Assembly (NCBI GenBank): GCA_030603745.1
Contig: JAUVXE010000010.1
Location: 21,535-85,534, forward strand
From: Coriobacteriia bacterium
Lineage (GTDB): Bacteria > Actinomycetota > Coriobacteriia > Anaerosomatales > SLCP01
Direction: 5' to 3'
DNA length: 64,000 nucleotides
The translations under genes were made by a program, and so were the position numbers. The notes below the pieces were generated by a model that was not told where the DNA came from, did not search any database, and saw only the letters and a list, made by a program, of their open reading frames with translations. Shown one piece after another: positions 45,279 through 54,081 of this stretch (the first letter of the stretch is position 1; every line of letters starts with the position of its first letter).

Positions 45279-47141
45279 ATGTCCCGCGCAGCAGAGCACC
45301 TTCACCATCTGGCGACCGTGATCGGCCCGCGGCCGGCGACCACCGACGCCGAGGCGGAAGCGGCCGACTACATCGAGTCGGTCTTCCGTGAGCACAGCGT
45401 CGCGGTCGAGCGGCAGGAGTTCGATGCGCCGCGCACCTACGCCTGGGCGTTCGCGCTCTACCACCTGCTCACCATCGCCGCGGCGGTCGCGTCGGGGTGG
45501 ACGTTCCTCCTCTGGCCGGCGCTCGCGGTGGCGACGCTCACCGCGTTCCTCATGTGGATGGACCTCGACACGCGGTTCGGCCTCTCGGCATGGCTCCCGC
45601 CCAAGGGCCCGAGCCAGAACGTCATCGCGCGTCACACGCCCAAGACGCGCCGGGGCGAGCGCCCGACCCGCGTGATCATCGTCGCCCACTACGACACGGC
45701 CAAGGCCTCGCTCGCCTTCGCGCCGTCGATGGTCAAGAACTTCTCCGTCACCTTCGGCCTGATGAAGGCGTGCACGTTCGCAGTCCCCGCGCTCGTGCTC
45801 CTGGCGGCGCTGCCCTTCACCGCCGGCTGGCAGCCGTGGCTGTGGTACGTCACCATCGCCGCGAGCGCCTACCTCGCGGTCCCGCTCGTGATCAACGCCC
45901 ACCGCGAGCTCGCGATGCCCGCGGTCGACGGCGCCAACGACAACGCCTCCGGGGTCGCCGTGATGCTCGGCGTGCTCGAGCGGATCGCCCCCTTCGCCGA
46001 GGAGAGCGGGACCACCTCGTTCCCGTCAGTGCGCCGGGGGAGGGCGGCCGCCGAGGCGGCGGGCGTCGTGCCCGAGGGCGCCGAGCTCTTCTACGAGGGC
46101 GAGGAGGCCGCGTCGCCTACCCGCGGCGCCGGCGACGACCTGACCGAGCTGCCTGACGACTTCCGCTGGGCCGAGACCCCCGCGCCCGCTCCCCGCGGGG
46201 CGGCACCCGCCGCGCAGGGCCGGCTCGAGTTCGAGACGATCGAGTTCGACGCGCTCGGCCCCGATGACGTCGGCGCCCGTCCGGCCGCGGTCCCGGACGG
46301 CTTCGGCGACGAGTCCCCCGGATTCGGCGGCTTCGGCGACGACGAGGCCGACGAGGGCTTCGACGCGCCCCGCCGCTCCGCGACGCGCCGCGACGAGACG
46401 CCTGCCCGCGGCGGCGTGGCCGACCGGGCCAAGGGGCTCCTCGGCAAGCTGGGGAGGCGGGGGCGCTCCGAGGATGAGGCGCCCGAGGAGGGATGGCTCG
46501 GCGTGGGCCGTGACTTCGACGTGCGCGAGACGGGTCGCAAGATCGGGTCGTGGGAGAACTTCGGCGAGGACGACGATGACGACGGCTTCGGGGCGAAGGG
46601 AGGCCGCGCGGGGGACGACCCCCTCGGCGATCCGGACTTCGCGGCGACCGAGGCCTCCCGGATCCGCAGGCGCGTGACCGAGCGCGTGGACCGGGCGCTC
46701 GCCGACAAGGAGGTCTGGTTCGTGGCGACCGGCGCCGAGGAGACCGGGACCTGGGGGATGCAGGCGTTCCTCGACGCCCACGGCCCCGACGTGCGCGGCG
46801 CGCTCGTCATCAACCTCGACAACCTCGGCTCGGGCGGGCTGCACATGGTCACCGAGGAGGGCATGGCGCGCCGCTACCGCGCCGACCGCCGCCTCCTGTC
46901 GGCCGGCAAGCGCGTGTCGCGCGAGAGCGAGCTGCCGGTGCGCACCCGTCCGTACCGGGGGCTGTCCACCGACGCGACGAGGGCGCTCGCGCGGGGCTAC
47001 CGCGCGATGAGCCTCATGGCGTTCGACATCAACGGGCGCCTGCCGCACTGGCACTGGCCGAGCGACGTCGAGGAGCACGTCGACCCGCGCAACCTCGAGC
47101 ACGCCGAGGCGTTCGTGACGGAGCTGGTCCGCGCGCTGTAA
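45279..47141 (+). CDS. Membrane M28-family metallopeptidase with a large acidic insert
   Basis: The 620-residue protein shows the M28 zinc site: His and Asp in IVAHYDTAKAS (near 135), the bridging Asp in GANDNASGV (near 220), Glu pair in GAEETGTWG (near 485), Asp in LVINLDNLGSG and a C-terminal HWHWPSDVEEHV. Two hydrophobic regions (about 53-95 and 160-195) are membrane segments. Between 245 and 465 is an acidic, Gly/Ala-rich insert that looks disordered. ATG at 45279 follows CGGAGG; TATCAT at 45214-45219 is a likely -10. Confidence 0.83.
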   Translation: MSRAAEHLHHLATVIGPRPATTDAEAEAADYIESVFREHSVAVERQEFDAPRTYAWAFALYHLLTIAAAVASGWTFLLWPALAVATLTAFLMWMDLDTRFGLSAWLPPKGPSQNVIARHTPKTRRGERPTRVIIVAHYDTAKASLAFAPSMVKNFSVTFGLMKACTFAVPALVLLAALPFTAGWQPWLWYVTIAASAYLAVPLVINAHRELAMPAVDGANDNASGVAVMLGVLERIAPFAEESGTTSFPSVRRGRAAAEAAGVVPEGAELFYEGEEAASPTRGAGDDLTELPDDFRWAETPAPAPRGAAPAAQGRLEFETIEFDALGPDDVGARPAAVPDGFGDESPGFGGFGDDEADEGFDAPRRSATRRDETPARGGVADRAKGLLGKLGRRGRSEDEAPEEGWLGVGRDFDVRETGRKIGSWENFGEDDDDDGFGAKGGRAGDDPLGDPDFAATEASRIRRRVTERVDRALADKEVWFVATGAEETGTWGMQAFLDAHGPDVRGALVINLDNLGSGGLHMVTEEGMARRYRADRRLLSAGKRVSRESELPVRTRPYRGLSTDATRALARGYRAMSLMAFDINGRLPHWHWPSDVEEHVDPRNLEHAEAFVTELVRAL

Positions 47142-47153
47142 CGCGCGGGGACG

Positions 47154-47795
47154 TCACTCTTCGTCGTAGGAGCGCTCCACCTCGACGCGCACGCGCCGGC
47201 GCCATGCGAGCCGGTCCGCGTAGAAGGCGAGGAGCGTGCCGGCGAGGGTGAGCGCCGTGGCGGCCCAGAAGACGGGCAGCATGAACGTGGAGCGCTGCAG
47301 CGCCACCACCACGATCGCGAACACGATGAAGCCGAGGTGCAGCAGGCCCGAGCCCGTCTTCACGAGGCGGCCCTCGGTGAGGTAGGAGGGTCCGCGCACG
47401 CCGGCGACCGTGAGCGCGACCACCCCGACCTGGATGAGCGCGGCGAGCGCCAGGTAGACCGCGAGCCCTGTCTGGAAGCTCGCCGAGAGCGCCCATGCCG
47501 CCAACCCCACGGCCACCATCCCCGCCGAGACGCCGATGAGCGCCGTGCGGTCGAAGAGCCGCTTGGGCACGCAGAGCCCCATGACCAGCACGAGCGCGAC
47601 GACCTGCGGTGCGGCGATCGCGTTCATCCACCACACGAACCGCCCATAGCCGGCGATCTCGAATCCCGGTACGGAGCTCGACGCCCACCACACGTAGAGC
47701 GTGCCGAGGAACGACTGCACCCCGAGCGAGCCGAGGAGGGCCACGGTCAGCACCATGAGCAGGTAGTCCCACTGCTTCGCGTGCGCATCCGACAT
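47154..47795 (-). CDS. Six-helix membrane protein, partner of the CcsA-like gene
   Basis: The 213-residue protein has about six hydrophobic segments and a short charged C-terminus. It follows the CcsA-like gene by 18 bases on the same strand, so the two form an operon. W-rich SSVPGFEIAGYGRFVWW and MNAIAAPQVVALVL recall heme-handling membrane proteins, but no family is recognised. It does not resemble ResB/CcsB. A role in cytochrome assembly is inferred from the neighbour only. Confidence 0.65.
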   Translation of the reverse strand: MSDAHAKQWDYLLMVLTVALLGSLGVQSFLGTLYVWWASSSVPGFEIAGYGRFVWWMNAIAAPQVVALVLVMGLCVPKRLFDRTALIGVSAGMVAVGLAAWALSASFQTGLAVYLALAALIQVGVVALTVAGVRGPSYLTEGRLVKTGSGLLHLGFIVFAIVVVALQRSTFMLPVFWAATALTLAGTLLAFYADRLAWRRRVRVEVERSYDEE

Positions 47796-47813
47796 CGTCG
47801 CGGTCCTCCTTCC

Positions 47814-48785
47814 TTACAGGTAGCTGTGGGCGCCCGGCACGACGTAGGTGGCCAGGTAGGTGAGCACGAGCACGACGAACGAGAGGATCGAGAGCGCCGC
47901 GACCCAGCGCCACATCCCGGGCCGCCTGAGGTAGAGCCGTCCGTGGAGGACCGCGGTGTAGAGCAGCCACATCATGAGCGACAGGTTGACCTTGCCCGAC
48001 CACCACCACGATTCGCCCTGCCAGGCGATGACCGCCCACGGGAAGCCGAGCAGCATGCCCGCGGTGAACGGGATGTAGCCGAGGCGGATCCAGCGGTAGG
48101 CCGTGGTCTCGAACGACGAGTGTCTGTGGCGCACCATGAGCAGGGTCGCCACGAACGAGATCGCGAAGGTCCCGTAGGCGAAGAAGAGCGCCGGCGGGTG
48201 CACCCACATGTAGGCGGTGTTGTAGTAGAACTGCCGCGCGCCCTCCATGCCCTGGTAGGCGCCCATCATCTGTCCGACGTTCCCGCTCGCCATCGCGGCG
48301 AGGTAGCCCGTGTACTGGCCGAGGAAGTTGGGCAGCGGCTCGGTGAACGGCTTGCCCCAGAACGCCGCGCCGAGCATGAGCAGCGCGAGGACCACGGTCA
48401 CGCCGGGCAGCAACTGCTCGCGCTGGCGACGGATGCAGACCGCGAGCACGGCCACGGTGAGCGCCCAGACGTAGAGCTTCTCGGACTCGATCCACAGTGG
48501 TACGGCGACCCTGCCCACGACCAGGCCGGTGTCAGGGCTGACCACGACCGCCAGGTCGTAGAGGCGCCAGTGGAACCACGCGAGCACCACCTCGCCCGCC
48601 AGGAGGACCGCGGCGCTCGCGGCCACGGCGGGGCCGAGGTACCGGCGCATGTCGGGCACGACGGCGAGCGCCAGGAGGACGACCGCGATCGCCGGCAGGA
48701 GGGCCTGCAGGGGCGTGCCGATCGCGGCGAGCCGGGTTGTCAGCTGTTCGATCTCCGCCAGGGTCACGGCGGGGTTCATGGGCAT
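47814..48785 (-). CDS. CcsA/CcmF-like cytochrome c assembly membrane protein
   Basis: The 323-residue protein has about eight membrane helices and a C-terminal half like the CcsA heme-handling domain: WVHPPALFFAYGTFAISFV with a conserved His, and a tryptophan-rich loop WQGESWWWSGKVNLSL in place of the usual WWD motif. System II needs ResB as well, which is not in this window. ATG at 48785 follows CGGAG; ATG two codons on is an alternative. TATACT at 48811-48816 is a likely -10 element in the divergent gap. Confidence 0.75.
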   Translation of the reverse strand: MPMNPAVTLAEIEQLTTRLAAIGTPLQALLPAIAVVLLALAVVPDMRRYLGPAVAASAAVLLAGEVVLAWFHWRLYDLAVVVSPDTGLVVGRVAVPLWIESEKLYVWALTVAVLAVCIRRQREQLLPGVTVVLALLMLGAAFWGKPFTEPLPNFLGQYTGYLAAMASGNVGQMMGAYQGMEGARQFYYNTAYMWVHPPALFFAYGTFAISFVATLLMVRHRHSSFETTAYRWIRLGYIPFTAGMLLGFPWAVIAWQGESWWWSGKVNLSLMMWLLYTAVLHGRLYLRRPGMWRWVAALSILSFVVLVLTYLATYVVPGAHSYL

Positions 48786-48877
48786 CGACTCCGTCCGGTC
48801 GCGTCCGTTCAGTATACTGTGCACGCACGCCGGTGCACGCAACTCCGATGCCGCCTCGCACGACGCAAAGGTGCCGC

Positions 48878-50095
48878 ATGAGCCCGAGCCGCCTCACCAA
48901 GTCCCTCCTGCGCAAGGCCATGGTCTCGTGGCGCGACGAGCCCACCCGCTACGACATCGAGGCCCTCCAGGCGAACACCGAGCGCGTGGGGCTCGTGATC
49001 CGCCTGCGCTGGGTCCTCGTCGCCGTGCTCGCCGTGTTCTCGCTCGTCGGCGGATGGGTCTACTCGCTCGAGGTGCCGCCGGCCGAGCTCGTCGACAACA
49101 TGCGGATCCCGGCGCTCGCGATCGCGTTCGTCGTGCTCTACAACACCTACTACGCGCTCACCTACCGCCGCCTCGGCAACATCGCGTTCCTCAACCACGC
49201 GCAGCTGCTCTTCGACGTCATCGTCGTCACGGTGCTCGTCTACTACTCGGGCGGGGTGCACTCGTGGTTCTACGCGATGTACGCGCTGTTCGTGCTCGAG
49301 GCGGCCTTCATCCTGCCGAGGGTGCGCGACACGCTCATCGTCGCGGGCTTCTGCGCGCTCGGCTACGGGCTGGTGCTGTGGGGCGAGTTCTTCGGCGTGC
49401 TGCCGCACGTGGACATGCCCTTCACCGAGGGCGACCTCCACCTCAGCAGGACCTATGTCGCCGTGCGCTATCTGTGGCAGGTGGCGGTCCTCTGCGTCAC
49501 GGCGGTGGTGGCGACCCGCATGACGGCGATCGTGCGCGACCGTGAGAAGCAGCTCATCGGCGCGACGATCGTCGACGAGCGCACCGGGCTCTACGACCGC
49601 AAGTACTTCCTGCGCGCGCTCACGAGCGAGCTGCTGCGCGCCGAGCGCGACGAGCGGCCGCTGTGGGTGCTCATGATCGACATCGACTCGTTCGGCCGGT
49701 TCAACCGCCTGTTCGGCATCCCGGCCGGCGACCGCATGATCGCCTCGGTCGCCGAGGCGCTCGTCCGCGCACTCGAGGAGTGCATGCTCTCACGCGACTC
49801 CGACACGAACGTGCTGGCGCGCTTCGGCGGGGAGGAGTTCGGTTTCCTGCTCGCCGAGGGCTGCTCGGGCGGCCCCCCGAGCGCCGAGGACGCCCTGCGC
49901 ATCGCCGAGGCGGTCCGCTCCGCCGTCGCGGAGCTGCGTCTCGACGAGGCCGGGGTCACGGTCTCGATCGGCGGGGCCTCCTACCCCGAGCACGGCCCCA
50001 CCGCCGACCTCGTGCTCTCCGCCGCCGACGAGGCGCTCCACACCGCCGCCACCGGCGGCGGCAACCGCATCGTGCTCGCGGGGCCGGAGTCGTGA
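48878..50095 (+). CDS. Membrane diguanylate cyclase (GGDEF)
   Basis: The 405-residue protein has about six membrane helices (residues 38-215) resembling a 5TM/MASE-like sensor and a GGDEF domain from about 225. The active-site motif is FGGEEF, an active variant, and MIDIDSFGRFN and NRIVLA are conserved. It would make cyclic di-GMP. A product-binding RxxD site is not obvious. ATG at 48878 is preceded by AAAGGTG. TATACT at 48813-48818 may serve it and, being palindromic, overlaps the -10 of the divergent gene. Confidence 0.88.
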   Translation: MSPSRLTKSLLRKAMVSWRDEPTRYDIEALQANTERVGLVIRLRWVLVAVLAVFSLVGGWVYSLEVPPAELVDNMRIPALAIAFVVLYNTYYALTYRRLGNIAFLNHAQLLFDVIVVTVLVYYSGGVHSWFYAMYALFVLEAAFILPRVRDTLIVAGFCALGYGLVLWGEFFGVLPHVDMPFTEGDLHLSRTYVAVRYLWQVAVLCVTAVVATRMTAIVRDREKQLIGATIVDERTGLYDRKYFLRALTSELLRAERDERPLWVLMIDIDSFGRFNRLFGIPAGDRMIASVAEALVRALEECMLSRDSDTNVLARFGGEEFGFLLAEGCSGGPPSAEDALRIAEAVRSAVAELRLDEAGVTVSIGGASYPEHGPTADLVLSAADEALHTAATGGGNRIVLAGPES

Positions 50096-50763
50096 GCCGC
50101 GCCGCGCGCCCGGCGGCGGTCGCGACCGGGGTCGTGCTCGCGGTGGCGTTCCTCGGCATCGCGGTCCGCATCCTGCTCGTGCCGGCCTACACCTCGCTGC
50201 TCGTGGGCGCGGTCGACTCGGCCGCGCTCGCCGACCTCCCGCAGGAGCAGACCCTCGAGCTCGCCGAGGAGGTCCGCGCCTACGTCGCCGGAGCTCCCGG
50301 CGCCACGCTCCCGGCCACGCTGCCCGACGGCCGTCCCGCTTTCGACGCGAAGGCGGTCTCGCACCTCGACGACGTCCGGGACGTGTTGCGCGGCGCGCTC
50401 GTCGCCACCGTGGCGGCGGCGCTCGTCGCGGGCGTGGCGCTCGGCATGCTCGCGGCCCGGGGCCGCGCGGACGCGCTCGCCCTCGCGCTGCGTGCGGCGG
50501 CCTGGGCCCTCGGCGGCCTGGTGGCCTTCGCGCTGCTCGTGGCGCTCGCCGACTTCGACCGGTTCTTCGCCGGCTTCCACGCGCTCTTCTTCGAGGCGGG
50601 GACGTGGCAGTTCGCCGCCGACGCCCTGCTCATCCGCCTGTTCCCCGAGCCGTTCTGGGCGGCGTCGGGCGCGGCGTGGGGCGCGCTCGTACTCGCCTCG
50701 GCGGGGGCGTGCGGGCTGCTCGCGCGAGCCGTGCGACGGCGTTCGTCGGCGATGGGGGCATGA
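50092..50763 (+). CDS. DUF1461 (TIGR01906) integral membrane protein
   Basis: The 223-residue protein has four membrane helices and the family signature DFDRFFAGFHALFFEAGTWQF followed by LIRLFPEPFW (given in parts). Its role is unknown; some family members in Gram-positive bacteria modify lipoproteins or the envelope. GTG at 50092 overlaps the diguanylate cyclase stop (GTGA), so it is translationally coupled to that gene. Confidence 0.83.
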   Translation: MSRAARPAAVATGVVLAVAFLGIAVRILLVPAYTSLLVGAVDSAALADLPQEQTLELAEEVRAYVAGAPGATLPATLPDGRPAFDAKAVSHLDDVRDVLRGALVATVAAALVAGVALGMLAARGRADALALALRAAAWALGGLVAFALLVALADFDRFFAGFHALFFEAGTWQFAADALLIRLFPEPFWAASGAAWGALVLASAGACGLLARAVRRRSSAMGA

Positions 50764-50787
50764 CAAGTCGGCGCGGAGGTGTACACT
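50760..50787 (+). promoter_or_regulatory. Promoter of the DUF5679 gene
   Basis: ATGACA (50760-50765) and TACACT (50782-50787) are separated by 16 bases. A leader of roughly 95 bases precedes the gene at 50890. Confidence 0.5.
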
Positions 50788-50889
50788 GCTGTCGGGTGGA
50801 ACTCGCCCGAGGGGGTAGTGCCTGGTCGCCACGGAACGAACCGGTGTGGCGGCGGGTGAAGACATATCAGGATCTGAGAGGAGCGCTGC

Positions 50890-51039
50890 ATGGCTGCCAA
50901 GGAAGGCTACTGCGTCAAGTGCAAGAGCAAGCGTGAGATCAAGGACGCCCAGGCGATCACCATGAAGAACGGCCGTCCCGCGACCCAGGGCACCTGCCCG
51001 GAGTGCGGCACCAAGATCTTCAAGATCGGTGCGAACTAG
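50890..51039 (+). CDS. DUF5679 small zinc-ribbon protein
   Basis: The 49-residue protein has two Cys pairs, CVKC and CPECG, framing KREIKDAQAITMKNGRPATQGTC (in parts), which is the DUF5679 pattern common in actinobacteria and Chloroflexota. The Cys would hold a zinc. ATG at 50890 follows GAGAGGAG. The function is unknown; the high conservation and own promoter suggest abundant expression. A hairpin follows the gene. Confidence 0.85.
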   Translation: MAAKEGYCVKCKSKREIKDAQAITMKNGRPATQGTCPECGTKIFKIGAN

Positions 51040-51065
51040 GCTCCCAGGGTCCCCAAGCACCTGAT

Positions 51066-51100
51066 CGACGGGCGTCGCGCCATCCGGCCGGCGCCCGTCG
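51066..51100 (+). terminator. Hairpin after the DUF5679 gene
   Basis: CGACGGGCG (51066-51074) pairs with CGCCCGTCG (51092-51100) across a 17-base loop. No T-run follows, so the terminator role is moderate. Confidence 0.55.
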
Positions 51101-51185
51101 TGTGTCCTGCGCCCGCGCGGGACGGGGCGCGCCGGCCGGCCCGTGCGAAGGCCGCCGTGCGCGCCGCCGCAGCGGCCGCGTGACG

Positions 51186-51214
51186 TTGACACCTCCCATG
51201 CCGAGGAGTAGCGT
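51186..51214 (+). promoter_or_regulatory. Promoter of the two trkA genes
   Basis: TTGACA (51186-51191) and TAGCGT (51209-51214) are 17 bases apart. Transcription would start near 51221, about 55 bases before the first trkA start. Confidence 0.7.
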
Positions 51215-51274
51215 CGGGTGATCATTGCCCGCAGCGTCGCGCGAGGGCGCGACCGATGGAGGCGAACGAACGGG

Positions 51275-51919
51275 ATGAACGTCATCGTGGTCGGGTGCGG
51301 ACGGGTCGGCTCCCAGCTCGCCACCCTGCTCTCGGTCGAGGGCCACAACGTGGTCGTCATCGACAAGGACCCCGAGTCCTTCAAGCGGCTCGGCAGCATC
51401 TTCAACGGCGTGACCATCAAGGGCCTCGGCTTCGACGAGGACGTCTTGGAGGAGGCGGGCATCCGCGACGCCGACGCGTTCGCCGCCGTCACCAACCTCG
51501 ACAACACCAACCTCATGGCCGCCGAGGTCGCGCGCAAGCTCTTCGGCGTGAGGCACGTCGTGGCGCGCCTCTACAACCCGGTCCGCGAGCGCACCTACCA
51601 GCAGCTCGGGCTCGACTACGTCTGCGGCACCACCCTCGTGGCCGAGACGCTGCTCGACAAGATCCGTACCGGCCACGGCCACCACGTCTCCTCCCTCGGC
51701 GACGTCGAGGTGGTCCAGTTCAAGGTGAGCCCGGTGGCCGAGGGCAAGCGCGTGGGCGACATCGAGATCGCGCGCCGCTTCCGTATCGCGGCGGTCTCGC
51801 GGGGCGACGAGATGTTCGTGCCGGAGCCCGAGGCGGTGCTGCACGCGGGGGACATCGTGCTCGCGTCGGTCAAGGAAGAGGCGTTCGGCAAGATCGAGCG
51901 CTACATGGCGGAGGAGTAG
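51275..51919 (+). CDS. trkA: TrkA-family potassium channel regulatory subunit (1)
   Basis: The 214-residue protein has an N-terminal RCK/Rossmann domain (MNVIVVGCGRVGSQLATLL, IDKDPE, GLGFDEDVLEEAGI) and a C-terminal RCK_C domain (EVVQFKVSPVAEGKRVGDIEI). It binds nucleotide and gates a Trk/Ktr potassium channel. ATG at 51275 follows GGAGG at 51258-51262 at a rather long spacing. It is one of a tandem pair; the channel subunit is not in this window. Confidence 0.9.
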   Translation: MNVIVVGCGRVGSQLATLLSVEGHNVVVIDKDPESFKRLGSIFNGVTIKGLGFDEDVLEEAGIRDADAFAAVTNLDNTNLMAAEVARKLFGVRHVVARLYNPVRERTYQQLGLDYVCGTTLVAETLLDKIRTGHGHHVSSLGDVEVVQFKVSPVAEGKRVGDIEIARRFRIAAVSRGDEMFVPEPEAVLHAGDIVLASVKEEAFGKIERYMAEE

Positions 51920-51921
51920 GG

Positions 51922-52593
51922 ATGTACATCGTCATCAACGGCGGTGGCAAGGTCGCCTCCTACCTCGCGCGGATCATGGTCGAGGCCGGCCACGACGTCG
52001 CGCTCATCGAGAAGCGGGCCGAGATCGTCGAGAAGCTCGTGGCCGAGCTGCCGAGGCGCGCGCTCGTCATCCACGGCGACGGATGTGACGCCACCTACCA
52101 GGAGGACGCGGGCGTCGGCCGCGCCGACGTCTTCGTGGCATCGACCGGCGACGACGACGACAACCTCGTCGCCTGCCAGCTCGCCAAGGTCGCCTTCGCG
52201 GTGCCGCGCGCGATCGCGCGCGTGAACAACCCCAAGAACGAGCACATCTTCAACGCGCTCGGCATCGAGGCGATCTCGTCGACCACGATCATCTCCCGAA
52301 TGATCGAGGAGGAGGCGACGGTCGGTGACATCCGCACGCTCATCGCGCTGCGCAAGGGCAACATGGCGATCGTCGAGATCGAGCTGCCCACCGACCGGTG
52401 CGTGGTGTGCAACAAGGCGGTCGCCGAGCTCGACCTGCCGAGCGACTGCATCCTCGTGGCGATCGTGCGCGGCGAGGACGACGAGGTCGTCACGGTGCAC
52501 GGCGACACGAGGCTCCAGCCGGGCGACGTGGTGATCGCCTTCACGGCGGTCAGCCGCGAGAAGCAGCTCAAGAAGGCGCTCACCGGCTCGTAG
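51922..52593 (+). CDS. trkA: TrkA-family potassium channel regulatory subunit (2)
   Basis: The 223-residue protein has the same two-domain plan (MYIVINGGGKVASYLARIMVEAG, GDGCDATYQEDAG, then a C-terminal RCK_C domain with LQPGDVVIAFTAV). Its glycine motif INGGGKVA differs from the usual GxGxxG, so nucleotide binding may be altered. CVVCNK adds a Cys pair absent in the first copy. ATG at 51922 is 2 bases after the first stop, with GGAGGAG overlapping it. Adjacent unequal TrkA pairs often form mixed rings. Confidence 0.88.
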   Translation: MYIVINGGGKVASYLARIMVEAGHDVALIEKRAEIVEKLVAELPRRALVIHGDGCDATYQEDAGVGRADVFVASTGDDDDNLVACQLAKVAFAVPRAIARVNNPKNEHIFNALGIEAISSTTIISRMIEEEATVGDIRTLIALRKGNMAIVEIELPTDRCVVCNKAVAELDLPSDCILVAIVRGEDDEVVTVHGDTRLQPGDVVIAFTAVSREKQLKKALTGS

Positions 52594-52635
52594 GCCCGGC
52601 GGCTTGCGGCACGCGGCCGCGCGCCGGACGGCGCG

Positions 52636-52665
52636 TTGCGGCTCCTCGGCGGGCTGGCGTACAAT
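52636..52665 (+). promoter_or_regulatory. tRNA-Gly promoter
   Basis: TTGCGG (52636-52641) and TACAAT (52660-52665) are 18 bases apart, 13 bases before the tRNA. Confidence 0.6.
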
Positions 52666-52678
52666 GCCAGACGCGCAT

Positions 52679-52754
52679 GCGGGCATAGCTCAGTTGGTAG
52701 AGCGACAGCTTCCCAAGCTGTAGGTCGCGGGTTCGAGACCCGTTGCCCGCTCCA
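52679..52754 (+). tRNA. tRNA-Gly (anticodon CCC)
   Basis: The 76-base cloverleaf has the acceptor stem GCGGGCA with TGCCCGC, D-arm AGCTCAGTTGGTAGAGC, an anticodon stem ACAGC/GCTGT with loop TTCCCAA (anticodon CCC at 52712-52714), the T-arm GCGGGTTCGAGACCCGT and an encoded CCA end (52752-52754). Confidence 0.97.
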
Positions 52755-52765
52755 CGCACCTCACG

Positions 52766-52788
52766 CGGCCGCCTCCGGGCGGCCGTTT
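52766..52788 (+). terminator. Terminator after tRNA-Gly
   Basis: An 8-base perfect stem (52766-52773 with 52778-52785, loop TCCG) is followed by TTTCC, 12 bases after the tRNA end. Confidence 0.7.
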
Positions 52789-52916
52789 CCGCTTCTCCAA
52801 GAAATCCCGCCCGCCGAGGCAGGATTCGGGCCGTCCGCGGCGAACAGGTGTTCGTAAGCAGTCATCCCGCGCCCCCTCTCACTCCTGCGCGGCGGATCTG
52901 GTCTGGGAGGTGCGTC

Positions 52917-54002
52917 ATGGGGGCGTGGAGTCTGATCAGGGTGCTGGTGGTCGGTGCGGTCGCGGTCGCGATCGCGGTCGCATGGCAGGGCGGTGCCGGC
53001 GCGGCGGAGCGCGGCTGGCCGCTCGAGGGCCCAGCCGCCGAGCTCACCGGGTTCGGCGAGCGCTACATCGCCCCCGAGGGCACCGGGCTCACCCATCGCG
53101 GGATCGACCTCGCCGCCTCCCCGGGGGACGCGGTGCGCGCCGTCCTCGGCGGCACCGTGACGTTCGCGGGCCGGGTCCCGGCGGGCGAGGGCGCGAGCAC
53201 GCTCGCGGTCACGGTGCAGACCGGCGAGGTCCGGATCACCCTCATGCCGCTCTCCGGGGTTGCGGTCGGTGCGGGCGACGTGGTCGCTCCGGGCGCGCGC
53301 GTCGGGACGCTCGCGACGACCGGCGACCGCTCCCACAGCGCGCCGCACCTCCATGTGGGCGCACGCCGGGGAGACCTCTACATCGATCCGGCCGCGTTCC
53401 TCGCGCCACCCCCGCCCGTGGCGAACGAGGGGGGAGCCGCCGATCCCGTGCCGGCCCCGGTGACGGCAGCGGGGAGCGTGCCGGCGGGGGCGCCGGCGGT
53501 GAGCGTGCCGGCGGGGGCGGGGGCCGGTGTCCCGGCGGGCGTGGCGGCTGGCTCGCCGGTCACGGCGCCCTCCGTCGCCCCGTCCTCCGTCGGCGTGCCT
53601 GTCGGCTCAGGCGCGGGCGTGGCGGGCACGGCGCACGGTCCGGTCGCGGAGAGCGCCGCCGCGGGTGTCGCGGACGGCCTGACGGCCGGGTCACCGGCCG
53701 CTTCCAGCGCGGGTGCCGCGGTGCTCGCATCGGGGCCGGCCGCCGCCGATCCCGTCCTCCCGTCGCCCGTGGGCCGCGCCGCGCGCCTGCTGGCGCTCGA
53801 CGAGGGCCGGGTCGCCGGGGCGCTTTCGGCCGACCGTCGCGCGGACCTGCTCCCGGCGCGTCCGGTGCCACGGGCAGCTCTGCTCGGCGCGGCAGCCCTG
53901 CTCGGCGCCGCGCTGCTGTGGCCGGTGTGGCGATCGGTGCCCGTCACCGGCCTGCCTGTCGGACCCTTCAGAGACGATGTTGCCGCAGCGGTATCCCGGT
54001 GA
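52917..54002 (+). CDS. Exported M23-family peptidase (LytM domain)
   Basis: The 361-residue protein has a signal peptide (about 1-30), a peptidase M23 domain with HRGID (HxxxD) and HLHVG (HxH) zinc ligands, and a long low-complexity linker of Val, Pro, Ala and Gly (about 165-295). A C-terminal hydrophobic segment (ALLGAAALLGAALLWPVW) probably anchors it. It would cleave peptidoglycan or regulate such hydrolases. ATG at 52917 follows GGGAGG. The rpsF promoter lies at its 3' end. Confidence 0.85.
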   Translation: MGAWSLIRVLVVGAVAVAIAVAWQGGAGAAERGWPLEGPAAELTGFGERYIAPEGTGLTHRGIDLAASPGDAVRAVLGGTVTFAGRVPAGEGASTLAVTVQTGEVRITLMPLSGVAVGAGDVVAPGARVGTLATTGDRSHSAPHLHVGARRGDLYIDPAAFLAPPPPVANEGGAADPVPAPVTAAGSVPAGAPAVSVPAGAGAGVPAGVAAGSPVTAPSVAPSSVGVPVGSGAGVAGTAHGPVAESAAAGVADGLTAGSPAASSAGAAVLASGPAAADPVLPSPVGRAARLLALDEGRVAGALSADRRADLLPARPVPRAALLGAAALLGAALLWPVWRSVPVTGLPVGPFRDDVAAAVSR

Positions 54003-54008
54003 TACACT
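53980..54008 (+). promoter_or_regulatory. rpsF operon promoter
   Basis: TTGCCG (53980-53985) and TACACT (54003-54008) are 17 bases apart and overlap the end of the M23 gene. The leader of about 65 bases contains GC-rich inverted sequences, where an S6:S18 autoregulatory element is known in other bacteria; a match to that element could not be confirmed by eye. Confidence 0.6.
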
Positions 54009-54081
54009 GCGAGGGCTCATTTTCCTGCTCCGGGCAGCTGCCTTCACAGTCCCGGGGCCGTCAGCCCGGAGGAGGTGACAC

